This document shows positions 46,105 to 55,621 of a stretch of 64,000 bases of DNA, piece after piece. Under the pieces are notes generated by a model. It saw nothing but the letters and a program-made list of their open reading frames with translations, did not search any database and was not told where the DNA came from. Each line of letters opens with the position of its first letter. The stretch's first letter is position 1. The position numbers were made by a program, and so were the translations under genes. Source of the stretch: Mycocentrospora acerina (taxonomy: Eukaryota; Ascomycota; Dothideomycetes; Pleosporales); NCBI GenBank assembly GCA_022701365.1, contig JAKUHH010000072.1, positions 558,001 through 622,000 of the forward strand. The letters are read 5' to 3'.

Positions 46105-47426
46105 ATGCTGGCTGCCCGATCCTTTGCCGCCCCCGCGCGCCAGTGCCTCCGCCAGGCCCACGGCAGCGCCCGCTGGACGCCCGCGCTCGCACAGGTGAGC
46201 TCCGACGTGGACGGCTGCTGTGCACACGGCCATTGAGCCAGCCCCCTCTCTGACACGCCGCGCAGTCCTCGTTCCGCACCTACGCCACCGAGGTGGCCAA
46301 GTTCCACGGCACCAAGGGCAGCGACGGCAAGTACACGGTCACGCTCATCGAGGGCGACGGCATTGGCCCCGAGATTGCGCAGTCGGTCAAGGACATCTAC
46401 TCGGCCGCCAATGTGCCCATCAAGTGGGAGTCGGTCGACGTCACCCCGCGCCTCAACGCCGACGGCAAGACGGTCATCCCCGACGAGGCCATTGCCAGCG
46501 TCACCCGCAACCTCGTCGCCCTCAAGGGCCCGCTCGCCACGCCCATTGGCAAGGGCCACGTCTCGCTCAACCTGACGCTGCGCCGCACCTTCAACCTGTT
46601 CGCCAACTTGCGCCCGTGCCGCTCCATCCAGGGCTTCAAGACGCCCTACGATGACGTCGACACGGTCCTGATCCGCGAGAACACCGAGGGCGAGTACTCG
46701 GGCATTGAGCACGTCGTCGTCGATGGCGTCGTCCAGAGCATCAAGCTCATCACCCGCGAGGCCTCGGAGCGCGTCCTGCGCTACGCCTTCCAGCACGCCC
46801 GCCAGATTGGCCGCAACAAGGTCCGTGCCGTCCACAAGGCCACCATCATGAAGATGTCCGACGGCCTGTTCCTCAGCACCGCCCGCGACGTCTCCAAGGA
46901 GTTCCCCGACATTGAGTTTGACGCCGAGCTGCTCGACAACACGTGCCTGAAGATGGTCACCGACCCCGTCCCTTACAACGACAAGGTCCTCGTCATGCCC
47001 AACTTGTACGGAGACATTCTGTCTGACATGTGCGCCGGTCTCATTGGTGGCCTTGGTCTGACGCCCTCTGGAAACATTGGCGACAAGTGCTCCATCTTCG
47101 AGGCTGTCCACGGCTCCGCTCCCGACATTGCCGGAAAGCAGCTTGCCAACCCCACCGCGCTGCTTCTCAGCTCCATTATGATGTTGCGACACATGGGCCT
47201 CAACGCCGAGGCCGCCAACATTGAGCAGGCCATTTTCAAGGTTCTCGCCGAGGGCAAGGTACGTTTTGCTGTTCTCTTTCTTTTCTCCTTTTCTCCTTTT
47301 CTTCTTCTTCCCCTTCTTCTTCCTCAGGATCTCCTACTAACACATGCACAGTCCATCACCGGTGATCTTGGTGGCAAGGCCAAGACCTTTGAGTATGCCG
47401 ACGCAGTTATCAAGGCGCTGAAGTAA
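46105..47426 (+). CDS. IDH1: NAD-dependent isocitrate dehydrogenase subunit 1, mitochondrial
   Basis: Regulatory subunit of the TCA-cycle enzyme converting isocitrate to 2-oxoglutarate. Exons 46105-46194, 46266-47258 and 47352-47426 give 385 residues. The first exon is an Ala/Arg-rich mitochondrial presequence (MLAARSFAAPARQCLRQAHG). The mature protein opens with KYTVTLIEGDGIGPEI, then LRRTFNLFANLRPCRS, the ENTEGEYSGIEH segment and NLYGDILSDMCAGLIGGLG, all typical of NAD-IDH. The LRRTFNLFANLRPCRS stretch points to the IDH1 rather than IDH2 type. The last intron (93 nt, with a TACTAAC branch site) is a multiple of three without stops. Third codon positions are strongly C-biased, suggesting high expression, and a 377-codon antisense frame is a by-product of that. 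Confidence 0.96.
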
Positions 47427-47768
47427 ATTATGTGTATTGACTGATGAGCATCTGAAGTTCTGGGACGGTAGCGATTGCATATTTGTGGACATGTACCAGC
47501 CGTTGTAGATATCACTGGTCTGCTATTATTTGATACCTCTCGAACTGATTTCACGGTTTATTTTGTATGTGCATGTGGTGCTTGGCAAGCCCGTAGTAAA
47601 TGCACCGTGTGGGTGACGTTAGAGGCCCTGCATCTGTCCCCGCATCTAATCTGATCATCTCCATCTAGCACGTGATATCCTTCCACTGCGAATTCACAGG
47701 ATTGAACGCTGGTTACATTCTCCTACACGACCAACGCACCTAGTCATTGCACGCGCCAAAACCTCACC
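47427..47768. other. IDH1 3' flank and IMP2 promoter
   Basis: 342 bases between two rightward genes. No gene or specific element seen. Confidence 0.4.
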
Positions 47769-48620
47769 ATGCCTCCCAAACCTCCCCTCCGCATGCCAAT
47801 TCCCACAAAGTCTGTTCGACCTGCGAAACCAAAGCTCTCTCCCTCTCCAACCGCCAAACCCACCACACGCACTCCCACATCTTCACCACCACCACCACCA
47901 CCACCGCCGCCGCCGCCATCGTCGCACACCGTGCCCCCTCCCCCCCTCCCCTGGTACCAATCTCCCGCCGCGCGCCGCATCGCCTACACCGTCAACGGGC
48001 TCTCAGGGCTCTGCCTCCTCCTCTGGATCCGCGACCACCACATCCGCCTCGACCACGTGCGCGGCAGCAGCATGTCCCCCACGCTCAGTCCGCACGCGCA
48101 CGAAACCGGCGACGAGGACTGGGTCTTTATCCGGCCGTACAGCGAAGCCTCGAGCGGCAAGCGCGGCCTGCAGCGCGGCGACGTCGTCACCTTTTGGAAG
48201 CCGCATAATGCAGAGCAGGTGGGGATTAAGCGCGTGGTGGCGCTCGAGGGCGACACGGTGTATCCTCGGCGGGGGTATGTGCTTGAGGAGCAAGAGGTAG
48301 AGAGGAAGAGGTTGCAAGGGGGTTTGGATGGGTTGCCGGATGAGGATGGGGATTCTGTGGCGTGGGAGAGGGGGGTGGGGAGGGGGAGGGTGGTGGTGCC
48401 GTTTGGGCACGTGTGGGTTGAGGGGGATAATTGGCGGAGGAGCTTTGATAGTAGGGATTTTGGGCCGGTGAGTAGGGGGCTGGTGGAGGGGAGGGCGGTG
48501 GCGGTTTGGAGGGGGTGGTTGGATGTTAGGCGGATGGGGGATGAGAGGGAGAAGAGGGGGAGGAGTCGCGTTGTTGAGGGAAGAGGGGAGAGTGTCGTGC
48601 CAGGTGTGTTTTTGGAATGA
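47769..48620 (+). CDS. IMP2: Mitochondrial inner membrane protease subunit 2 (signal peptidase I family)
   Basis: Serine protease subunit facing the intermembrane space that cleaves bipartite presequences. 283 residues, single exon. A long Pro/Thr/Ser-rich N-terminus with an 11-proline run (about 40-50) precedes one membrane helix (about 70-87). The catalytic Ser lies in RGSSMSPTL (about S101) and the catalytic Lys in GIKRVVALEGD (about K154), followed by the family GHVWVEGDNWRRSFDSRDFGPV. All key residues are present. The protein is longer than yeast Imp2 (177 residues) because of the N-terminal extension and a Gly/Arg-rich insertion and tail. The coding sequence is very GC-rich, and the G-rich 3' half differs visibly from the C-rich first half. 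Confidence 0.92.
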   Translation: MPPKPPLRMPIPTKSVRPAKPKLSPSPTAKPTTRTPTSSPPPPPPPPPPPSSHTVPPPPLPWYQSPAARRIAYTVNGLSGLCLLLWIRDHHIRLDHVRGSSMSPTLSPHAHETGDEDWVFIRPYSEASSGKRGLQRGDVVTFWKPHNAEQVGIKRVVALEGDTVYPRRGYVLEEQEVERKRLQGGLDGLPDEDGDSVAWERGVGRGRVVVPFGHVWVEGDNWRRSFDSRDFGPVSRGLVEGRAVAVWRGWLDVRRMGDEREKRGRSRVVEGRGESVVPGVFLE

Positions 48621-48714
48621 GAGAGATATAGACGGACGGGGAGAGAGGAAGGGTCAAGGTATGTGCATGTGCATGTGCAGGTATGAGCTTGTGATTGTAC
48701 GTGTGCTAACTTTT

Positions 48715-49809
48715 CTAAGAGCTTCCAGACAGCTTTTTTATCTCCTCACACACCGCGTTTGTCACGCCGTCGGTGTTCTCGCTGCCGCCGAGATCTTTTG
48801 TCTTGGTCCCCCGCGCTGTGACGCTTTCCACCGCTTTCATCAGGCTGTCCGCTGCCTTCTCCTCGCCCACCCATCGCACCATTTCCGCGGCAGACCAGAA
48901 CGCGCCCACCGGGTTCGCAATACCCTGCCCCGCGATATCCGGTGCTGATCCGTGAATCGGCTCGAACATACTTGGGTACTCTCTCGTAGGGTCGAGATTC
49001 GAACTAGGAGCAATTCCAATACTGCCCGACAGCGCCGCTGCAAGGTCGGACAGAATATCCGCATGCAGGTTCGTCGCGACAATGGTATCCAGACTCTTGG
49101 GGTTGAGAACCATGCGCACCGTCATGGCATCCACGAGCATCTTGTCAATCTCAACATCCTCATACTCCTTGGCGACCTCGTAGAAGATTTTATCCCACAG
49201 CACCATTCCGTGGCGCTGGGCGTTGCTCTTGGTCACCATGGTCAACTTCTTCCTTGGCCGCGACCGCGCCGTCTCAAACGCAAACCGCATGATGCGCTCT
49301 GTCCCCGCGCGCGTAAAAATGCTGACCTCGGTCGCAATCGTATGCGCAGAGTTCTCGTGCGACGTCCCGCCCTGGCCAGAGTACTCTCCCTCGCTATTCT
49401 CACGGATAATGACCCAGTCGAGATCCTCTCTCTTGCAGTCGGCCAACGGGCTCTTGGCACCCTCGAGAATACGCGTGGGTCGCACGTTGACGTACTGGTT
49501 CATTGTCTTGCGAATCGGCAGGATGAGGCCCCAGAGCGAGATGTGGTCAGGGACATCGGGCCAGCCGACTGCGCCAAAGTAGATGGCGTCGTACTTTTTG
49601 AGCTGGTCGAGTCCATCGGGGGGCATGTACCACCCGCGCTGGAGGAAGTTCTTGCTGCTCCAGTCGAGGGTGGTGAAGTCAAAGGAAAAGGTGCCGAGGG
49701 TCTGGGAGAGCGTGGTGAGGACTTTTGTGGCGGCCGAGGTGATGTCGACGCCAATGCCGTCGCCGGGGATGCAGGCGATGCGGTAGACTTTTGACGTGTT
49801 TGATGCCAT
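48715..49809 (-). CDS. Tartrate/D-malate-type dehydrogenase (beta-decarboxylating dehydrogenase family)
   Basis: 364 residues, single exon. Family landmarks: IACIPGDGIGVDIT at the N-terminus, the ENSEGEYSGQGG segment, NLHADILSDLAAALSGSIGIAPSSN and the EPIHGSAPDIAGQGIANPVG signature. The DHISLWGLILPIRKTMNQYVNVRP stretch is typical of tartrate dehydrogenase / D-malate dehydrogenase rather than 3-isopropylmalate dehydrogenase. It oxidises a 2-hydroxy diacid with NAD and decarboxylates it, probably in the cytosol since no targeting sequence is visible. It is a distant relative of the IDH1 encoded about 1.3 kb away on the other strand. The exact substrate is not determinable from sequence alone. 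Confidence 0.9.
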   Translation of the reverse strand: MASNTSKVYRIACIPGDGIGVDITSAATKVLTTLSQTLGTFSFDFTTLDWSSKNFLQRGWYMPPDGLDQLKKYDAIYFGAVGWPDVPDHISLWGLILPIRKTMNQYVNVRPTRILEGAKSPLADCKREDLDWVIIRENSEGEYSGQGGTSHENSAHTIATEVSIFTRAGTERIMRFAFETARSRPRKKLTMVTKSNAQRHGMVLWDKIFYEVAKEYEDVEIDKMLVDAMTVRMVLNPKSLDTIVATNLHADILSDLAAALSGSIGIAPSSNLDPTREYPSMFEPIHGSAPDIAGQGIANPVGAFWSAAEMVRWVGEEKAADSLMKAVESVTARGTKTKDLGGSENTDGVTNAVCEEIKKLSGSS

Positions 49810-50547
49810 TGTGGGGGCTATCTGTGATGAATTGATGAATAAAAGCAGCTGTGTAGAGCTGTTTGAAGCAGTGTAGAGCTCATATTGGAAGACGGGGGAT
49901 TTGTATAGGCTATATAGCTTCGTGATGTCCAGTTGTGGTACTCGGCACTAGGACATTGATTCTCCGACCTCCCATTTCGCAGCCTTCATACTCCGTTTTT
50001 CGCATCGTCCCCTGGCTGGAATTGGGCAAACGAGGGGGGCTATTAGGAAGATGCATGGATGGATGGAAGGATGGATGCAAACTCGCAGCTCAGACACGAC
50101 CATGACTGCTCTTCAACCCCATATAGCCGGTTTGGCGTGACCTGCACAACCCCTCCCTCCCCCTCCAAAAGCAAGCAAGCAAGCGGATAGACAATGCAAC
50201 CACGCCGTTCTCGCTGCCCACAGCTCCCCCACCCGTCCATCCCACGCATGGACCCCTGCCCAGAGCTCAACGCTGTACGAAGGTTCGGAAGCAGCCCCGC
50301 TTCCGCAATGCAATGCAATGCGTAACCCCACCCCACCAGCGCGCAGGCCAGGCCAGCAGCTCCACGTCCACACCGCCTAAGACCACCTTTCGTGTTTCGC
50401 GTCGTCGACCTGGAGCTTCTTTTAGCTACAAGACTAGCTAGCCAACTTGTTATTTCCTGCTCCATCTCATCTCATCTCATCCCATCTCATCTCACTCCAT
50501 CCACACTTCTTCTTCTCTCCATCTCAAGAACGTAATAGACATTCAGA
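49810..50547. promoter_or_regulatory. Divergent promoter region of the dehydrogenase and GLTP genes
   Basis: 738 bases between divergent starts. Contains GATG-type repeats (50050-50080), an AAGCAAGCAAGCAAG run (50168-50182) and, at 50459-50520, a pyrimidine-rich leader made of CATCT repeats immediately before the GLTP start codon. Such CT-rich tracts often mark fungal transcription starts. Confidence 0.5.
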
Positions 50548-51363
50548 ATGGCGACTTTCTTCGACACACTCAGCAAGAGCTTCAACGACGTGCACGTCGA
50601 TGCCAGCAAGGACAATGCCATCCCCACGACAGACTTTCTCGCGGCCGCCGAGAGCTTGCTCACGCTGTTTGGTGAGTTTGTTTGTGCTTCCTGACGAGGG
50701 GTTATGTGTTATAGAGAGGAGAGTGAAGCTAACGGTACATGTGTGTGTGTGCTAGATCTGCTTGGTTCCGCAGCGTTCAAGCCCGTCAAGGGCGACATGA
50801 GCGGCAATATCAAGGTATGTGAATGGTTTCCAGTACAACGAGGATGGAGATGGAAGAGCTAATGCGTCGACACAGAAAATCCGCGACCGCCAGCTCGCTG
50901 CCCCCGCGCTGTCCGAGACCCTCCAGGAGCTTGTTGTCAACGAGCTCAAGGAGAAGAAGCACACTGCCACCGAGGGCTTGGTGTGGCTTAACCGGTACGT
51001 GTTTCCTTTCCTCGTGGTATTCGTTGGCTCCCCTGTGTACTCTTTCTAATGTTATTGCCATCTTGCAGCGGCCTCGACTTCACCGCCCAGGCCCTCCGCC
51101 ACAACCAGACCCACTCGGAGAAGGAGCTGGCCGACTCGTTCCGTGACGCCTACGGCAACACGCTCAAGCCCCACCACTCGTTTGTCGTCAAGCCGCTGTT
51201 CAGCGCCGCCATGAGCGCCACGCCCTACCGCAAGGACTTTTACGCCAAGCTTGGCAGCGACGAGGCAAAGGCACAGCAGCAGCTGGAGCAGTGGCTGGCA
51301 AGCCTGGAGAAGGTTGTTGCTGTGCTCAACGAGTTTTTGGCAAGGAAGGAGTCCAAGTGGTAG
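50548..51363 (+). CDS. GLTP: Glycolipid transfer protein (GLTP / HET-C2 type)
   Basis: Moves glycosphingolipids between membranes in the cytosol; the Podospora homologue HET-C2 is a heterokaryon-incompatibility protein. Four exons (50548-50671, 50756-50814, 50876-50994 and 51069-51363) give 198 residues, the family length. Glycolipid-headgroup residues are visible: the D-x3-N-x2-K motif at GDMSGNIKK (D55, N59, K62), the conserved Trp in GLVWLNR (W98) and the His in LKPHHSF (H136). Three introns in such a short gene is high for this window. No signal peptide. Whether it acts in incompatibility here depends on allele polymorphism, which one sequence cannot show. Confidence 0.95.
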
Positions 51364-51534
51364 GTGGACTCTGACTGGGGGGAGTTGGCAAAATGGACGA
51401 GGATGGATGAAAGCAAGGAAGGGGACTGATGATATTATTTCTGGTCCCTTATGACGATGATGATGACAATGACGAATTGGACGAATGTGTCAGACACTTT
51501 GACCACAATGGCGAATGAACAAACGTGTCACACG

Positions 51535-52746
51535 CTACGCTGATGTCTTCCTCCGCTGAAACACAAACAATGCCTCGTCCTTTGCCGCAAAGCTCGGCAA
51601 CGGCATCCTAAGCACCAGCTCAAACGCCGGCAGATTTTCCGCAATCCACTCATCCACAACAACATGCTGAAACGCCGTAAACCCATTCCCATTCTGCGTC
51701 CCCGCAACAACAATACTATCCCCCTGAAACGCACGCAGCACGCTCTCCGTAAACCCGCCCGTAGCCTGCGGATACACCAGCAAAAGCACACACCCTTTCC
51801 CATCCCCATTCTCCTTTAGATACCGCACTCCATCCAGCCTGACCGTATCCCCAACCCACATGAGCCTATACTCCGACAGCCCGTTGTCCACGGCGCGCAC
51901 ATCCAACGGCAGCATGCCGCCCTCCAGCCCGAGACTGCGCAGCATAAACGTCCAGTAGCCGTTTCCGCTGCCGAGGTCTATAATCGGGCGCACCGCTTCC
52001 TTGGAGGGTTTCGCGGGCTGGGCCAGGCGCGCGAGCACGTGCAGCGCGGCGTAGGAGGGGACGACGCAGCCAAAGTGGTGGTAGAGCACGGGGAGGATGT
52101 GGTGCGAGATGCGGGTTTGGGAGGAGGAGGGGAGGGGCCCCGCCCATTCGAGCTCGTGGCAGGTGTAGGTCCAGAGTGTGAGGTAGGGGTTTTTGTGGAC
52201 GCGGGGCTTTTTCGCGGGGAGGAGGCCTGGCGGTGGGGCGTGGTAGCGGGAGAGGAGGTGGGCGGCGATGGGGTGGCGGAGCGTCGAGGGCTTGGCGTTT
52301 GCGTGGAAGGAGGTGAGGAGCTTGGGGAGGGAGAGCGAGGGCGTGAAGAGGGTGGTGTAGGCGGTGATTTCTTCGGCGGAGGGGTGTGGTGGGGTTGTCT
52401 GGGGAGAGGGAGAACAAGGACATGTTTAGTGCTGTGGTCTGCAGTGCATGTGATGCGGTGTGGTGTGGTATGGGTTGGGGAGAATCAAGGGTTATCAACT
52501 TACAGGCTTGCCTTGGTCGTCGTGGTACCAGCCGTGCAGGCCGTGGGCGCGCTTCGCCTCGATTGCGCGTTGTGTGGTGTCGAGCGTGGTTTCGGCCTGG
52601 GCGCGGTAGATGTACGTGTCGGACTGGGGGATGTTGAAGGCCTCGCGTATGCATTGGGCAAATGTCTTGCCGCTGTGAAGGGGGGAGTGGGCTTCCTCGG
52701 AGAAGGACTCGAGGAAGGCGGTAGGATTGAAGGACTTGAGGGCCAT
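51535..52746 (-). CDS. Putative SAM-dependent methyltransferase
   Basis: Exons 52746-52504 and 52398-51535 give 368 residues. The N-terminal half is helical (MALKSFNPTAFLESFSEEAHS). The central part has a nucleotide-binding motif I, PIIDLGSGNGYWTFML (about residue 210), followed by an acidic DVRAVDNG strand, consistent with a Rossmann-type methyltransferase. The C-terminus ends in KDEALFVFQRRKTSA. No signal or membrane segment. The target (RNA, protein or small molecule) is unknown; I do not recognise a specific orthologue. It is divergent from the pirin gene across 410 bases. Strong third-position bias creates long frames on the opposite strand. Confidence 0.75.
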
Positions 52747-53156
52747 GGTGGTGGTTTGGAACGACCTTGGTCTATGGGTGACGGGCTGTTACTCCAAATT
52801 CCCCTTCTTTTGCTGCCGTCGACCAACTAATACTTCAAGTCCACCTCCTTTGCTGCCGTCTGCCTGGTCTGCCTGGGTTGGAGCCGTGGTTTGGCAGAAT
52901 GCCGTGTTTGGGAGGGGGCCCGGAGTAGAAAGTTGTGGGCCAATCACATGCCCCGCAGTCCCGCTGAGGAGGCTTCGTCATTGATCAGTAAGCCCCACCC
53001 GTCACAACAGCGCCTTACTCACGATTGCCAATGCTAGTATAATGCATACAAGCCGCTACAGAAGCTTCTCCAAACCGTCAACACTAGTAACATCACCGCG
53101 TGCTAACATGTATAAAACCACATCTTGCCGTCCATGTAGCCAAATACTCTCTTTCA
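52747..53156. promoter_or_regulatory. Divergent promoter region of the methyltransferase and pirin genes
   Basis: 410 bases between divergent starts. The only clear element is the TATA-like box close to the pirin start, listed separately. Confidence 0.45.
53111..53117 (+). promoter_or_regulatory. TATA-like box upstream of the pirin gene
   Basis: TATAAAA lies 40 bases before the ATG at 53157. With a usual 30-base offset this predicts a very short leader for that ATG, or a start at the internal ATG at 53301. Confidence 0.5.
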
Positions 53157-54113
53157 ATGACAGACACGACACCTGAACAGCAGCCAACCACATCACTCGT
53201 CACAACAAAGACCCTCACAGCACTCGTTGCCATCATAGCCGTCACCCTGGCTCTATTCAATCCCCTCCGTACATTCTTCACCAAACCTGCCCTCCGAACA
53301 ATGTCCACTGCCTCGGCATCTCCCTCCTCCCGCTCCGTGACTATCAACAAACGCCCCTGGTCCGCTCGTGGCCATGCCGACCACGGCTGGTTGTACTCCT
53401 ACCATAGCTTCTCCTTTGCCTCGTACTATGACCCTCGCCACGAATCCTTCGGACCCCTGCGCGTCATCAATGAAGATCGCGTCAAGCCCTCGACAGGCTT
53501 CGGCGCACACTCACACGCCGAGTTCCTCATCTTCTCATACATAGTCAACGGCGTGCTCGAACACAAGGACAGCATGGGCAACCTGGAAAATTTAAAGCGA
53601 GGAGAGGTGCAGTTTACGAGCGCGGGGACGGGTATCAGACACTCCGAGTACAATCGCGACAAGTCCCAGGAGTGCCATTTCCTGCAGATCTGGGCAAAGC
53701 CAAACAAGAGCGGATTGAAGCCAAAATATGAAACCAAGAAGTTTGGGGATGAGGAGAAGAAGGATAAGCTCGTGAGGGTTATGGAGAGTGTAGACCGACT
53801 TGGGGAGGGGAAGAACGCGATTGGAATGCATGCCGATCTGAGCATGGATGCCTCGATTTTGTCGCCCGGCAAGAAGGTTACTCATCAGGTTGTTGCCGAG
53901 GGCGAGAGGAAGATTTATTTACATGTCGTCATGGGTGGGAGGAAGCAGCCCAAGGAAGGTGGGGCGCAGATCAAGATTGGTGAGACGGTATTGGGCGAGG
54001 GGGACGGCGCATATGTTCATGGGCTCAGTGGGCCGGGGAGCCTCGAGATTGAAAGTGTAGGGGCGAAGCCGGCTGAATTCTTGCTGTTCGATATGGGGAC
54101 TGAGGAGGTATAG
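53157..54113 (+). CDS. Pirin-family protein with an N-terminal hydrophobic segment
   Basis: 318 residues from the first in-frame ATG. The bicupin pirin core starts near residue 58 (SVTINKRPWSARGHADHGW). Metal-site histidines sit in GAHSHAEF and in the HSEYNRD segment after AGTGIR, with EHKDSMGN between them, as in pirins that bind Fe or act like quercetinase. The first 57 residues are not part of the pirin fold and contain a hydrophobic helix (TLTALVAIIAVTLALF, about 25-40) followed by basic and Phe residues. This could be a membrane anchor or a mitochondrial signal. An internal ATG at 53301 (MSTASASPSSRS) would give a soluble 270-residue protein. Pirins are usually nuclear or cytosolic regulators; the function here is not known. 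Confidence 0.92.
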   Translation: MTDTTPEQQPTTSLVTTKTLTALVAIIAVTLALFNPLRTFFTKPALRTMSTASASPSSRSVTINKRPWSARGHADHGWLYSYHSFSFASYYDPRHESFGPLRVINEDRVKPSTGFGAHSHAEFLIFSYIVNGVLEHKDSMGNLENLKRGEVQFTSAGTGIRHSEYNRDKSQECHFLQIWAKPNKSGLKPKYETKKFGDEEKKDKLVRVMESVDRLGEGKNAIGMHADLSMDASILSPGKKVTHQVVAEGERKIYLHVVMGGRKQPKEGGAQIKIGETVLGEGDGAYVHGLSGPGSLEIESVGAKPAEFLLFDMGTEEV

Positions 54114-54822
54114 AGGGGAGATTTGTCCAAAAGAAGTTGTGCCTAGTTTGCTTTAGTATACCATTTTGTGTAGGATTCCTTGAAATTTTCAAATGTTAGT
54201 TTGTTATTGAATTTGATTCAATACAATAATCAAGACTACTTGCCGTTTACAATTTTATTACATCGCATTCATATGGACACATCTCCATCTACCACTCACA
54301 AAACCCTTTTTTAACGTACAAACTCTACTAATTCTGCCTCCTTTGTGCACGGCTCATCTATACTCAACACCACAACACACCACAGCATACCATAGCATAG
54401 CATACCAAACAGCACAAAGCACACCAATAATTCATTTTATATGTTACTCAGTAAAACAATCATAAACAACCCATCTAATCGAAATTCAACGTGTCAGTCC
54501 GAGTGTGCTAGTTTGTGGTAAATCATGTGCGACAAACGACAATTGCCAACACGTTGTACTTTTGCAACATCATTCCATAGTCACAACCAACACGCAGGTA
54601 ACCCAGCAAACATCCTCTCTCGTTTTTCTCCTTATATACCTATACGTTTCGTTTCCTTGTAATCTCATCTCGTCTCATCTCATCTCATTCCACCTCGTCT
54701 ACTCTCTCCGTCTACTTACCTCCTTTCAAATCCCCATCAAAATCTCAAAATACACAACAAACAACCAATACCCTCTTATTAGATCCAAAGAATTCTCTCC
54801 TGCAAGAAAAAAAATCCTCGCA
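54114..54822. other. Pirin 3' flank and leader of the microprotein
   Basis: 709 bases, AT-rich on the left. At 54660-54725 there is a pyrimidine-rich tract of CATCTCATCT repeats resembling the leader of the GLTP gene. In-frame codons continue upstream of the microprotein ATG but have no protein character. Confidence 0.45.
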
Positions 54823-54963
54823 ATGAGCACGTTTGCAGTTCTTGTTTTGGTTATTAGCTTCTTCCCCGCCTGGTGCGTGTTGAGTATGGCTTGGTATGCT
54901 TTGGGTGGGAGGACGAGGGAGCAGGAGGAGGCGGACGCGATGGCGGCGTTTGATCCAGAGTGA
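54823..54963 (+). CDS. Candidate 46-residue single-pass membrane microprotein
   Basis: The frame from the ATG at 54823 encodes one hydrophobic helix (VLVLVISFFPAWCVLSMAWYAL) followed by a charged tail (GGRTREQEEADAMAAFDPE). The start has an A-rich context with A at -3, and a CT-rich leader lies 100 bases upstream, as for the expressed GLTP gene nearby. The third positions of the tail are G-rich as in neighbouring genes. I do not recognise a family. Evidence is composition and context only. Confidence 0.5.
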   Translation: MSTFAVLVLVISFFPAWCVLSMAWYALGGRTREQEEADAMAAFDPE

Positions 54964-55621
54964 GTAGGTGGATGGGCGAGTGATGAGGAGGGAAGGAAGA
55001 GGGTTGTGGGTACATGAATTAGTGTGGCAAAGTCGAATTGTTTGACTTGGTTGATAGTTTTGTGGTGCAAAGAGTGGATAGACGGTCGTCTGTCAAAGAC
55101 AGGTACGCAATATTTTGTGATAGGAGAACGGCGCGATTATAGACTTGGATTTGAAGGTGAAAATACAGAACAAACGTGCGTGAAGAAAGGGAGTTGTCTT
55201 CTGCAACCACGATACTCTTCATACTGTTCGTTGTACGTGTGCTTGGTGGGAGAAACGAGTGATCAAAGCACAAGTCCGCAATGAATATTAGTTTGAGCAA
55301 TAATCAAAAAAAGAGCAACTATTTGTATAGCCTACTTTCTATAACACAATAATCACGTTCACCTGGCGCGCTCGAATAGTTCTGCCGCTCCAACTAATCC
55401 ACTCTTCCCTACTGCGACGCTGAAGTGAAGGCGTAGACTGACCCAACTTGTGAAATAGGCGATGCGAAGGCACTCAAAACACTTGGAAGCTCCTCATTAA
55501 TCAATTTCGTGTAGACAATTAAATTATCCTGTCGTGGTCGCGACCGTACACTTTTCTTTCAAGTAGCATTGAGCAACCACGCAATAAACGTACCTCAAAC
55601 CTAGGCTGGTTGGACTACAAG
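54964..55621. other. Intergenic, no gene seen
   Basis: 658 bases between the microprotein and the eroded gene. No domain-like frames or repeats of note. Confidence 0.4.

Noticed and set aside
46059..47192. 377-codon open frame on the - strand
   Set aside because: It is antisense to IDH1, whose strong third-position C bias removes stops on the complement. Val/Asp/Gly-rich composition is typical of such shadows.
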